Origin: an uncultured Flavobacteriales bacterium
GTDB taxonomy: Bacteria > Bacteroidota > Bacteroidia > Flavobacteriales_E > Vicingaceae
Assembly (NCBI GenBank): GCA_913059105.1
Contig: CAJXRL010000075.1
Location: 1-10,283 of the forward strand
Length of the DNA stretch: 10,283 nucleotides
Reading direction: 5' to 3'
This document shows positions 1 to 7,361 of this stretch, one piece after another. Within the stretch, counting starts at the first letter, position 1. Every line of letters starts with the position of its first letter. Position numbers and translations under genes: made by a program. The notes beneath the pieces were generated by a model that worked only from the letters and a program-made list of their open reading frames with translations, was not told where the DNA came from and made no database searches.

Positions 1-25
1 GCTCGGAGATGTGTATAAGAGACAG
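1..25 (+). other. Nextera Tn5 adapter remnant (read-2 / i7 side), not genomic
   Basis: Bases 7-25 are the 19-bp Tn5 mosaic end used in Nextera libraries, AGATGTGTATAAGAGACAG. Bases 1-6 (GCTCGG) are the adjoining end of the read-2-side adapter, whose first bases are missing. The genomic insert begins at 26. This is technical sequence that escaped trimming, not a natural transposon end: no transposase or inside end is present, and the matching read-1 adapter lies at the other edge. The adapter sequences are recalled from general knowledge. Confidence 0.97.
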
Positions 26-575
26 GTCCAATGAATTTTACTTTTGAAATGGGGTTTTCTGAATGTGATAGACGGCCACTTAAATTCTTAGAATTTCCTG
101 TGTCCGGCACCCAGCAAAAACTAAATTTTGCAATTAGTTTTTTAACAATGGAGTGTACCGTTTTCTTGAAGGTTGGTGTTTCTATGAATAGTTGATGTGT
201 TATTAGCACTGATGGTTTCTGTTTATGATATAAACCATATCGATTATCTGAAATGATACCGTCAATTTCATGTTGCCTCACTAATTTTCGAAGTAATAAA
301 TTCTCTTTTCTAACGTGAGCAAATAATCGAGGAATACGGATTGCGAAATAAAGTAAGAACCCACCACTTTTAGGGTAACGAACTTTTAAGTCTGGTATAG
401 AAATACTTTGCAATTCAGGAAACTCGGCCTGTAAGTACGCAAGAGCCATTCCGTCTCCACCAATAATAACAACGGCTTTTTGTTTTTGCAGTTCTCTAAT
501 TATTGGGACACATCTTGTAGCATGCCCTAATCCCCAATTCAATGGAGCAACTAATATTTTCTTTTGCCTAATCAT
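26..575 (-). CDS. MurG-like glycosyltransferase, N-terminal part (cut by the insert edge)
   Basis: The 183 visible residues begin at ATG 575 and remain open to the insert edge at 26, so the C-terminal half is missing; relatives run to roughly 340-360 residues. The N-terminus carries WGLGHATRC (residues 14-22), the glycine-rich first loop of GT-B glycosyltransferases related to MurG, COG0707 and the Glyco_trans_1_3 group. DGIISDNRYGL (105-115), ITHQ (125-128) and CWVPD (154-158) are also typical of the Bacteroidota version. Such enzymes move a sugar from a nucleotide-sugar donor, and the acceptor cannot be read here. The donor-binding C-terminal domain is absent from the window. The start is supported by an in-frame TAA about 40 bases upstream and by the conserved motif beginning soon after Met1. 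It is divergent from the short-chain dehydrogenase, with 58 bases between them. A role in cell-surface glycan synthesis is inference. Confidence 0.88.
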
Positions 576-587
576 TTGAAAGTCGGT

Positions 588-595
588 CAAAAATA
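588..595 (-). promoter_or_regulatory. Putative -7 promoter element for the glycosyltransferase
   Basis: On the minus strand this reads TATTTTTG, an exact match to the Bacteroidota -7 consensus TAnnTTTG. It lies 12 bases upstream of ATG 575, which would give a very short leader or none. No TTG (-33) sits at the expected distance. The motif is short and the region AT-rich, so this is suggestive only. Confidence 0.35.
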
Positions 596-621
596 GGTAA
601 AGGAGATTGGGTAATTTGCAT

Positions 622-629
622 TATTTTTG
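622..629 (+). promoter_or_regulatory. Putative -7 promoter element for the short-chain dehydrogenase
   Basis: TATTTTTG matches the Bacteroidota -7 consensus TAnnTTTG and ends 4 bases before ATG 634, so transcription from it would be nearly leaderless. The nearest upstream TTG (607-609) is closer than the usual -33 spacing. The same octamer occurs on the other strand at 588-595. Confidence 0.35.
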
Positions 630-633
630 AAAA

Positions 634-1326
634 ATGAAAGCAGTTATATCGGGAGCAACAAGGGGGATTGGGAAAGCCATAGCGGAGAAATTAGTTTTAC
701 TCGGGTATGATGTAGTGCTTCTAGCAAGAAATAAAGAGGACTTAGAACAATGTGCAACAGAATTAAGCAAGCCGAACATTATTGTTGAAACCCTATCAAT
801 CGACCTGGCTAAAGGGAATGTTGTGAGTAAATTAGCAGAAAATACTTCTATTTTTAAAAATGCTAGTGTCCTGGTAAATAACCTTGGAGAGTATTCTATG
901 CAAAATGCTGCGGCGATAGATTTAAGTAGATTAAAAGATCAGATGAATGTTAATTTGTACAGTGCAATTGCTTTAACACAGGAAATTCTTAAACAAGATA
1001 CGAAGGAACGTTTGCATAATATTATAAACATTGCTTCGGTAATGAGCTTAAAGTCTGCAAGTTTTGCAGCAGATTACTCAATAAGTAAACATGCATTTAA
1101 AGGGTGGAATGATGCTTTGCGTGAAGAACTTAAAAGCACTAACAAAAAAGTCTCTGCTATTTATCCCGGATCAGTAAATACTTCGTCATGGGATGAAATC
1201 GATGTGAAACGATCTGAGATGATTCAGCCAGAAGATATTGCGGAGATGGTTTCTTGTGTTTTATCAATGAAAAAAAATACTTTACTTGAGGAAATTCATG
1301 TCTCTCCACGTGCTTTTACGCCTTAA
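634..1326 (+). CDS. Short-chain dehydrogenase/reductase (classical SDR, 230 aa)
   Basis: This is a single-domain Rossmann-fold oxidoreductase of usual classical SDR length, predicted to be cytosolic and NAD(P)-dependent. The nucleotide-binding glycine motif SGATRGIG is at residues 6-13. An acidic DL pair at 57-58 and NNLG at 82-85 (the usual NNAG) follow. The catalytic residues are N107, S135 and the YSISK motif at 148-152 (Y148, K152), with S135 thirteen residues before Y148 as expected. YPGSVNT (177-183) is the typical PG segment after the active site. R10 in the glycine motif and R32 after the second strand make NADPH more likely than NADH, by inference. The substrate cannot be read from sequence. 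The start is fixed by the motif beginning at residue 6. The gene ends 64 bases before the convergent lipoprotein gene. Confidence 0.93.
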   Translation: MKAVISGATRGIGKAIAEKLVLLGYDVVLLARNKEDLEQCATELSKPNIIVETLSIDLAKGNVVSKLAENTSIFKNASVLVNNLGEYSMQNAAAIDLSRLKDQMNVNLYSAIALTQEILKQDTKERLHNIINIASVMSLKSASFAADYSISKHAFKGWNDALREELKSTNKKVSAIYPGSVNTSSWDEIDVKRSEMIQPEDIAEMVSCVLSMKKNTLLEEIHVSPRAFTP

Positions 1327-1390
1327 GCTGCATAATACAGATTAACTGTTAAAAACGTTATAAAATATAGTAGAGTAATTCGATATTTAA

Positions 1391-1855
1391 TTATTCTAAA
1401 AAGACAGGCGTTTGGATGCTATTACTTTGATTAAAAGCCCGGTCAATAACATAACCTTCTAAGTACATGCTATCAATACCTGAGCTTTTATATGGGTTTA
1501 GTTCTAATTCAAATTTGAATTCCCCTTCAATCCCATTTCTAGAAGATACATTCTCAGAGGCAGGGATACGATAGTCTTGCAGTTTTGGCAAGGGAATTAC
1601 TTTTCCATCTACAAAATGATAGCCTATTACTATAAAGTTATTTGAATCTTTATCATTTTGCACCCCAATATTCCCATCTCCATCAGTGAAGCCAAGTTTC
1701 CAAATGGCAATAGGACCTCGGTCTTGGTTTGTTTCAACGATCTGAAAATCCCGATAGAAAAGCTCAGGAACATCTGGAAAGTTTTTATCTTCTTGACAGG
1801 CCAATAGACCAGATAAAAAAAGCATACCAATTCCTATTTTTACAAAACTTTTCAT
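1391..1855 (-). CDS. Small lipoprotein with FTDGDGNIG motif (154 aa)
   Basis: The N-terminus is a lipoprotein signal peptide: a K-containing start, a hydrophobic core, and the lipobox LLAC with the lipidated cysteine at residue 20. The residues after it, QEDKN, are acidic and hydrophilic, loosely like the surface-export signals described for Bacteroidota lipoproteins, so outer-membrane or surface location is a reasonable inference. The mature part contains FTDGDGNIG (56-64), with alternating Asp and Gly that could bind calcium, and ends in a beta-rich segment (GYVIDRAFNQSNSIQTPVFLE). I recognise this as a pattern common in small uncharacterised Bacteroidota lipoproteins, but I know no function. 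The gene is divergent from the LuxE-like gene, whose true start may lie very close to 1856. The alternative frames across 1630-1830 are discarded in its favour. Confidence 0.87.
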   Translation of the reverse strand: MKSFVKIGIGMLFLSGLLACQEDKNFPDVPELFYRDFQIVETNQDRGPIAIWKLGFTDGDGNIGVQNDKDSNNFIVIGYHFVDGKVIPLPKLQDYRIPASENVSSRNGIEGEFKFELELNPYKSSGIDSMYLEGYVIDRAFNQSNSIQTPVFLE

Positions 1856-1947
1856 GCTTTAAAATTAAACAGAATAATTCTTTCCCATTGAGTTCTACAA
1901 TCGCATCATTTTATTCATCTTTTGGAAAAAAGCTATTTGCTACGTCA

Positions 1948-2895
1948 ATGGTATCATTTAACGATTTATGCCTGGAATTATTTCAATTTCAATACAATAA
2001 CAATCAAGGCTATAGGGCTTATTGCGATTTGATTAATGTGAAAACAGAGAAAGTAAAGAAATACACTGAAATCCCATTTTTGCCCATTTCTGCATTTAAA
2101 TCACATGAATTGAAAGGTGGGAAATTTGAGGCTGAAGCTATCTTTACTAGCAGCGGAACGACAGGTAATCAAATAAGTAGACATTTTGTCAAGAACCTGG
2201 AATTATATGAAAGGAGTTTTCGATTTGGGTTTGAGCATTTTTATGATAAAATAGAGGACTATTGTGTTTTAGGATTATTACCATCATATCTCGAAAGGCA
2301 AGGCTCTTCGCTTATTTATATGGTGAACGATTTCATAGAAAAAAGCAAACACCCTAAAAGCGGATTCTTTTTGAATAATCAAAAGGAGTTACATGAGATT
2401 TTAGTTGAATTGGCAGGCACCAAAACAAAAGTATTGCTCATCGGTGTGTCTTTTGCGCTTCTTGATTTTGCCGAATGTTATAAACTTGAATCGAACGAAA
2501 ACCTGATAGTAATGGAAACAGGAGGCATGAAGGGCAGGAGGAAAGAGTTAGTTCGCGAGGAATTACATTTCATTCTATCAAAATATTTTGGCGTTAACCT
2601 CATACATTCAGAATATGGAATGACTGAATTGCTGTCGCAAGCTTATTCTAAAGGCAAAGGTGTTTTTGAATCACCTCCATGGATGAAGATTCTAATTAGG
2701 GAACCAGATGACCCATTTCAGTTGGTTTCAGCTGGTCAATCTGGAGCAATGAATATCATTGATCTTGCTAACATTTCTTCTTGTGCGTTTATTCGAACAG
2801 ATGATTTAGGTAGGGAAGTATCCGATAATCAGTTCGAAATACTAGGCCGTTTGGACGTTTCAGACTTAAGAGGTTGCAACTTAATGGTTAACTGA
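1948..2895 (+). CDS. LuxE/PaaK-type acyltransferase (acyl-protein synthetase-like, 315 aa)
   Basis: This belongs to the LuxE branch of the adenylate-forming (ANL) enzymes, which activate a carboxylic acid with ATP and transfer the acyl group. Visible ANL motifs, numbered from ATG 1948, are the phosphate loop TSSGTTG (67-73), ETGGMKGRR (190-198), HSEYGMTE (220-227, the YGxTE motif), RTDDLG (283-288) and LGRLDVSDLRG (299-309). It has the compact LuxE length, not that of full acyl-CoA ligases, and ends normally with GCNLMVN. No luxC or luxD partner is in the window, so bioluminescence is not implied; Bacteroidota carry orphan copies of unknown substrate. The start is uncertain. Relatives as I recall them have about 15 more residues before FNDLCLELFQFQ, and the upstream frame (FGKKLFATS) resembles that segment, so translation may begin at TTG 1888. 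A start at 1729 would overlap the divergent lipoprotein gene and is rejected. Confidence 0.87.
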   Translation: MVSFNDLCLELFQFQYNNNQGYRAYCDLINVKTEKVKKYTEIPFLPISAFKSHELKGGKFEAEAIFTSSGTTGNQISRHFVKNLELYERSFRFGFEHFYDKIEDYCVLGLLPSYLERQGSSLIYMVNDFIEKSKHPKSGFFLNNQKELHEILVELAGTKTKVLLIGVSFALLDFAECYKLESNENLIVMETGGMKGRRKELVREELHFILSKYFGVNLIHSEYGMTELLSQAYSKGKGVFESPPWMKILIREPDDPFQLVSAGQSGAMNIIDLANISSCAFIRTDDLGREVSDNQFEILGRLDVSDLRGCNLMVN

Positions 2896-2982
2896 TTTAA
2901 AAATTAGCTACTTTTTTGATAATCTGTTATTAAATTGAAATATTTTCTTAATTTTTGTATATCCTATTTTACGATTACGAAT

Positions 2983-4035
2983 ATGCTAAAAATACTTGTC
3001 CTTATAGTGCTGTTTTCTAGCACATCACTACTTTACTCTCAAGCTGGCGATAAAACACTAATTGAAGAAGGAGTAAAACTCCACGAACAAGGAAAATACA
3101 AAGAAGCAATTGCAACGTACAACAAAGTGCTTTTGTCTGATCATGAGAATATGCATGCTCTAGCCGAAAAGGCCTATTCACAAATGGGATTGAAGGAATA
3201 TAAGAAAGCAATATCAACATGTAAGAAAGCTTTGAAAATAAAAACAAAAGACAAGGAGCCATTAAAGTTGATTTACACTACATATGGCAATGCTTTGGAC
3301 CTTTCAGGTAAGCCAAAGGATGCTATTAAAATATACGATAAAGGACTGCAAGAGCATCCAGGTTTTTATTCTTTGCAGTATAATAAAGGTGTAACTATGG
3401 GTGGAATAAGTGATTGGGATGGAGCCATAGAGGCTTTCCAACAATCGGTTCAAGCCAGACCAAATCACAGTAGTTCATTCTTGGCTTTGGGCAGGATGTT
3501 GGCCATGAAAAAGCAAAAAATTCCTGCATTATTAAGCTATTTGAGATTTCACGCTATTGAGCCGGATAGCAGGAGGGCGAAAGAAAACTTTGATTCTGTT
3601 CAAGAGTTAGTTTTTTCAAATGTTGAAAATACTGGGGGGTATTCAATATCAATAAGTTTGCCCTCTGAAAGTCTGGAGGAATTGGGAAGTGAAGGTAAAA
3701 GTGAAAGCGATTTTAGAAGCATTGAATTAATGCTTTCCATGCAAAGTGCACTGGATTTGGGAGAAAATCAGAAAGAGATAGCAGTGGTTGAGCAATTTGA
3801 AAGAAAATTGAACGCTATGTTTACCGTATTGGGTGAGTCTAAAAAAGGCAATTCCGGTTTTTATTGGGAATTTTTGGCACCTTATTTCATAGCGTTAACA
3901 AATAAGAAATTCGACAAAGTCTTGGCTTATTTAGTATTCTCAAATCAAAACGATGAGCAAGTCGAATTTTGGATCAAAGAAAATAAAAACAAGATTCGTA
4001 GTTTCTATGAATGGTCGGCAGGGTATAATTGGTAA
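2983..4035 (+). CDS. Exported tetratricopeptide-repeat protein with distinct C-terminal domain (350 aa)
   Basis: ATG 2983 gives a clean signal peptide, MLKILVLIVLFSSTSLLYSQ, so the protein is probably periplasmic or envelope-associated. An earlier in-frame TTG at 2935 would only add 16 residues before that signal and is not favoured. About five TPR-type helical hairpins follow, roughly residues 25-54, 56-88, 97-129, 131-160 and 161-194; the first (EEGVKLHEQGKYKEAIATYNKVL) is close to consensus. TPR arrays bind protein partners. After a linker, residues about 210-350 form a non-TPR region ending in SGFYWEFLAPYFIALTNKKF and a Trp-rich tail. I believe this C-terminal region recurs in Bacteroidota TPR proteins, but I cannot give it a name or role. 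It lies 87 bases after the LuxE-like gene in the same direction and is convergent with mutS. Confidence 0.88.
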   Translation: MLKILVLIVLFSSTSLLYSQAGDKTLIEEGVKLHEQGKYKEAIATYNKVLLSDHENMHALAEKAYSQMGLKEYKKAISTCKKALKIKTKDKEPLKLIYTTYGNALDLSGKPKDAIKIYDKGLQEHPGFYSLQYNKGVTMGGISDWDGAIEAFQQSVQARPNHSSSFLALGRMLAMKKQKIPALLSYLRFHAIEPDSRRAKENFDSVQELVFSNVENTGGYSISISLPSESLEELGSEGKSESDFRSIELMLSMQSALDLGENQKEIAVVEQFERKLNAMFTVLGESKKGNSGFYWEFLAPYFIALTNKKFDKVLAYLVFSNQNDEQVEFWIKENKNKIRSFYEWSAGYNW

Positions 4036-4064
4036 AGTATTATTGCTAGTATATTACTAAGAAA

Positions 4065-6713
4065 TCAATTTCCCCCAACCAAATTTTTAATTTCATTTAG
4101 CTTCATTAGTGCTTCTACCGGAGTAAGCGTATTGATGTCAATTTTGGTCAACTCTTCTTTTATGTTTTCTAAAACGGGGTCGTCAAGTTGGAAAAAACTA
4201 AGCTGAAATTCATCTTCTACTTCTTTACCTAATTTTTGAATCTTTTCTTTGTTTTCTTCTGCGTTGTTCTTTTTTTCCAATTCGACAAGCAATTGATTTG
4301 CTCTACGAATTAATGTTGCTGGCATTCCCGCCATTTTTGCTACGTGAATTCCAAAGCTGTGATTGGAGCCTCCAGCAACTAGCTTTCTCATGAATATTAT
4401 CTTCTTTCCAATTTCCTTCACAGAAACGTTAAAGTTTTTTACCTTTGGAAAGCTTTTTGTCATTTCATTTAACTCATGATAATGGGTAGCAAATAAGGTC
4501 TTTGGTGCAGCTATTTTATTTTCATGTAGATATTCTGCTATCGCCCAAGCAATTGAAATTCCATCGTAAGTACTCGTTCCCCTTCCAATTTCATCAAGTA
4601 AAATAAGACTTCGTTCGGAAATGTTATTCAAAATACTTGCTGTCTCATTCATTTCTACCATAAAGGTAGATTCTCCTGAAGAGATGTTGTCAGAAGCGCC
4701 GACTCTAGTGAAAATTTTGTCTACTAGCCCAATTTTAGCATGCGTAGCGGGCACAAAACTACCGACTTGCGCCATGAGTGTAATTAAGGCTGTTTGTCTT
4801 AATAGTGCAGATTTACCCGACATGTTGGGACCAGTAATCATAATGATTTGCTGGTTTTTGTTGTTTAGATAAATGTCGTTGGAAATATATTCTTCGCCAG
4901 CATTTAATTGTTGCTCAATTACTGGATGACGACCAGCTTGAATTTCAATGGCTAAGCTTTCGTTTACTTCTGGTTTTACATAATTACGAGCTTCCGCTAA
5001 GGTGGCAAAAGATAAGAAGCAATCTAGCTGTGCAATTAAGCTGGCATTTAGTTGAATGGGTAGAATGTATTCGGCCGTTTCTTGCACCAAAACTTGATAT
5101 AGTTGGGCTTCTAAAGCACCTATTTTTTCTTCTGCACCAAGAATTTTTGTTTCATATTGTTTCAGTTCTTCGGTAATGTAACGTTCGGCATTGACCAACG
5201 TTTGTTTTCTTATCCACTCATCTGGAACCTTGTCTTTGTGTGAATTTCTAACCTCAATATAGTAACCAAAAACATTATTGAATGCTATCTTGAGCGAAGA
5301 AATTCCCGTTGCTGCAATTTCTCTTTGTTGCATATCCAGCAACATTTGTTTCCCTCCTGTTTGAAGTTTCCTTAATTCATCCAGCTCTTTATTTACTCCA
5401 TTGGCAATTACATTGCCTTTTTGGACTAGAACTGGTGGTTCTTCATCCAGTTGATTGTGAATCTTCTCCACAAGAGATTCGCATAAATTTATCTGTTCAG
5501 CGATGCGATTTAAACTGCTGTTTTTTGCATTTTGAGCACATTCTTTAATAGGAGCTAGCGATGCCATAGCAGAGGAGAGATGCTTCAATTCCCTTGGATT
5601 TATTCTCCCAGTTGAAACTTTGGAAATAAGTCGTTCTAAATCACCAATTTGAGAAATAGGTTGTCCTAAGACTTTCGAAATTTCATTTTCTTTTAGCAAA
5701 TATTCAACTGCAGAAAGTCGCTCTTGAATAGGTTTGATATCTTTTAATGGTAAGGCAATCCACCGTCTCATCATACGAGCGCCCATGGGAGAAATGGTTT
5801 CATCCATAACGTCCAAAAGCGTTGTTGCTCCTTCATTTGAAGAATACATCAATTCTAAATTTCGAATGGTAAACCGATCAAGCCAAACGTAATTGTTGGC
5901 GTCTATTCTTGCAATTTTATTAATGTGTTTGAGTTTGTCATGTCTGGTATCTGCCAAGTAATGTAACGCCGCACCTGCAGCTACAATTCCTGCATTCAAA
6001 TCTTCAACACCAAAACCTTTCAACGATTTTGTTTCGAAATGTTTTAATAAGTTCTCTTCACCAAATTCTTTGGTGAACACCCAATCGTCAAGTTGATACG
6101 TGAAAAAGCCTGTTCCAAATTGAGCTTCGAATTCTTTTTTATACTGTTTTTGAAATAGCACTTCACTTGGCTGAAAACTCTGTAATAGTTTGTCGATGTG
6201 TTCATTGTTTCCTTCTGCTACTAGAAATTCTCCAGTAGAAATGTCTAGAAAAGAAACCCCAAGCAATCCATTATTTTGTTTTCCGTGCGCAAAATGAACA
6301 GCAGCTAAAAAATTATTTGATTTTTGAGAAAGGACTTCGTCGTTGTAGGATACTCCTGGAGTTACCAGTTCCGTAACGCCCCTTTTGACAATGTTTTTGG
6401 TCTGTTTTGGATCTTCTAATTGGTCGCAAATGGCTACTCTGAAACCAGCTCTTACCAATTTTGGTAAATACGTATTGATGGAATGGTGTGGAAATCCTGC
6501 TAAAGCAATTTCATTTGCGGAGCCGTTATGTCTTTTTGTAAGTGTAATTCCAAGGGTTTTCGCAGATTTAACTGCGTCGTCACCAAAGGTTTCGTAAAAA
6601 TCACCAACCCTAAAAAGCAATACCGCATCAGGGTATTTCGCCTTAATCTGATTGAACTGCTTCATCAGCGGGGTGACGGTTGGGGTCTTGGCGGTTTTTG
6701 CTTTCTTACTCAC
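4065..6713 (-). CDS. mutS: DNA mismatch repair protein MutS (882 aa)
   Basis: MutS recognises mispaired and short looped-out bases and, with ATP, recruits MutL to start repair. The full MutS1 layout is present. The mismatch-binding domain holds the Phe-x-Glu motif (F39, E41, in GDFYETFGDDA). Connector, lever and clamp regions span about residues 130-590. The ATPase has Walker A GPNMSGKS (628-635), the signature SSGESTFMVEMNE (678-690), Walker B LILLDEIGRGTSTYDG (703-718, D707 and E708) and THYHEL (743-748). The C-terminus has the usual DPVLENIKEEL and TPVEALMKLNEIK segments. Length is normal for MutS1, and it is not a MutS2 or MutS7 type. The start is GTG at 6713: an in-frame TAA lies four codons upstream and the next ATG (residue 17) would remove residues typical of the family. 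The gene is divergent from the RNA methyltransferase gene (98 bases between) and convergent with the TPR gene (29 bases). Confidence 0.98.
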   Translation of the reverse strand: MSKKAKTAKTPTVTPLMKQFNQIKAKYPDAVLLFRVGDFYETFGDDAVKSAKTLGITLTKRHNGSANEIALAGFPHHSINTYLPKLVRAGFRVAICDQLEDPKQTKNIVKRGVTELVTPGVSYNDEVLSQKSNNFLAAVHFAHGKQNNGLLGVSFLDISTGEFLVAEGNNEHIDKLLQSFQPSEVLFQKQYKKEFEAQFGTGFFTYQLDDWVFTKEFGEENLLKHFETKSLKGFGVEDLNAGIVAAGAALHYLADTRHDKLKHINKIARIDANNYVWLDRFTIRNLELMYSSNEGATTLLDVMDETISPMGARMMRRWIALPLKDIKPIQERLSAVEYLLKENEISKVLGQPISQIGDLERLISKVSTGRINPRELKHLSSAMASLAPIKECAQNAKNSSLNRIAEQINLCESLVEKIHNQLDEEPPVLVQKGNVIANGVNKELDELRKLQTGGKQMLLDMQQREIAATGISSLKIAFNNVFGYYIEVRNSHKDKVPDEWIRKQTLVNAERYITEELKQYETKILGAEEKIGALEAQLYQVLVQETAEYILPIQLNASLIAQLDCFLSFATLAEARNYVKPEVNESLAIEIQAGRHPVIEQQLNAGEEYISNDIYLNNKNQQIIMITGPNMSGKSALLRQTALITLMAQVGSFVPATHAKIGLVDKIFTRVGASDNISSGESTFMVEMNETASILNNISERSLILLDEIGRGTSTYDGISIAWAIAEYLHENKIAAPKTLFATHYHELNEMTKSFPKVKNFNVSVKEIGKKIIFMRKLVAGGSNHSFGIHVAKMAGMPATLIRRANQLLVELEKKNNAEENKEKIQKLGKEVEDEFQLSFFQLDDPVLENIKEELTKIDINTLTPVEALMKLNEIKNLVGGN

Positions 6714-6760
6714 TACATTTTTTTAGAACTCTAAAAGTAATAAGATCGCTTTGCTGGTGC

Positions 6761-6768
6761 TACTTTTG
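6761..6768 (+). promoter_or_regulatory. Putative -7 promoter element for the RNA methyltransferase gene
   Basis: TACTTTTG matches the Bacteroidota -7 consensus TAnnTTTG exactly and would place the transcript start near 6773-6776, giving a leader of about 35-40 bases before ATG 6812. No well-spaced TTG (-33) is visible. A near-match, TACTTTTA, lies on the opposite strand at 6732-6739 and could serve mutS. Confidence 0.35.
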
Positions 6769-6811
6769 TTGCTTCCTACTTATCAATAGTTTTTCACAAA
6801 TAAACTACAGC

Positions 6812-7351
6812 ATGAATCGAAAATTAGCCAACGAAGAGTTGGGTCGAATTGACCTTGAAAGTTTCAAAAAAGCAACTAAAACACCGATTATAGTTGTTTT
6901 AGACAACATTCGAAGCCTGAATAATATTGGTTCGGTTTTTAGAACCGCAGATGCAATGGCAATTGAAGGAATTTATTTATGTGGAATCACAGCTCAGCCA
7001 CCACATAGAGAAATTAACAAAACGGCACTTGGAGCAACAGAATCGGTGGATTGGAAATATTTTGAAAAAACTGATTCTGCAGTGGACCTTTTAAAGGAAG
7101 AAGGCTATACGGTCTTATCCATTGAACAAACCGAAGGCAGTATAATGCTAAATAATTTTGAAGTTAAATTGGGGGATAAGCTAGCGTTGGTTTTCGGCCA
7201 TGAAGTATATGGTGTAGAACAAGATATTATTGATAAAAGTGATGCGGTAATTGAAATTCCACAAAAAGGAACAAAACATTCACTCAATATATCAGTAAGT
7301 GCCGGCGTTGTATTGTGGGATTTAAGTTCTAAATTTGAGAACCTTAGTTAA
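6812..7351 (+). CDS. SpoU/TrmH-family RNA 2'-O-methyltransferase (179 aa)
   Basis: This is a SPOUT (alpha/beta knot) methyltransferase that should use S-adenosylmethionine to methylate a ribose 2'-OH in tRNA or rRNA; the exact target base cannot be read. The three SpoU motifs are present: NNIGSVFRT (37-45, with the catalytic Arg at 44), the FGHEVYGV loop (128-135, usually FGNE) and IPQKGTKHSLNIS (149-161, the knot and cofactor loop). It is a bare catalytic domain without the RNA-binding N-terminal extension of RlmB, and about the size of small TrmH/TrmL-like enzymes. ATG 6812 is chosen because it starts the family-like MNRKLANEELGR. The open frame continues upstream to 6680, but that 44-residue stretch is Cys- and Phe-rich, overlaps mutS and looks non-coding. 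It is divergent from mutS and followed closely by the DUF3108 gene on the same strand. Confidence 0.93.
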   Translation: MNRKLANEELGRIDLESFKKATKTPIIVVLDNIRSLNNIGSVFRTADAMAIEGIYLCGITAQPPHREINKTALGATESVDWKYFEKTDSAVDLLKEEGYTVLSIEQTEGSIMLNNFEVKLGDKLALVFGHEVYGVEQDIIDKSDAVIEIPQKGTKHSLNISVSAGVVLWDLSSKFENLS

Positions 7352-7353
7352 TT

Positions 7354-7361
7354 AAAGGAGG
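7354..7361 (+). promoter_or_regulatory. Perfect Shine-Dalgarno sequence, unusually placed
   Basis: AAAGGAGG is fully complementary to the 16S rRNA 3' end and begins 3 bases after the RNA methyltransferase stop. Only one base separates it from ATG 7363, too close for normal initiation, while the start that best fits the signal peptide (ATG 7402) is 40 bases further on. Strong sites of this kind are rare in Bacteroidota, whose ribosomes mostly do not use them. Confidence 0.45.

Noticed and set aside
7..25. Natural Tn5-like mosaic ends bounding a mobile element
   Set aside because: The flanking bases are Nextera adapter, an index and P5, and the interior has no transposase.
1337..1352. ACAG...CTGT hairpin and TTAACTGTTAA palindrome after the dehydrogenase gene
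   Set aside because: The stems are 4-5 pairs and the palindrome has a one-base loop; no T tract follows.
1729..1887. Long upstream frame of the LuxE-like gene
   Set aside because: It runs antisense through the lipoprotein signal-peptide region, and residues there do not look like the family.
2935..2982. TTG start adding 16 residues to the TPR protein
   Set aside because: It would place extra residues before a complete signal peptide that starts at ATG 2983.
4047..4059. Small inverted repeat TAGTATATTACTA between the TPR gene and mutS as a terminator
   Set aside because: The stem is five A/T-rich pairs with a 3-base loop and no following T run, too weak for an intrinsic terminator, although the convergent position is right.
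4065..6713. Plus-strand open frames inside mutS (4621-4872, 5309-5548, 6385-6597)
   Set aside because: They are antisense to a strongly conserved gene and encode no recognisable protein.
6680..6811. 44-residue N-terminal extension of the RNA methyltransferase
   Set aside because: It overlaps the 5' end of mutS on the other strand, is rich in Cys and Phe, and lies before the family-like start MNRKLANEEL.
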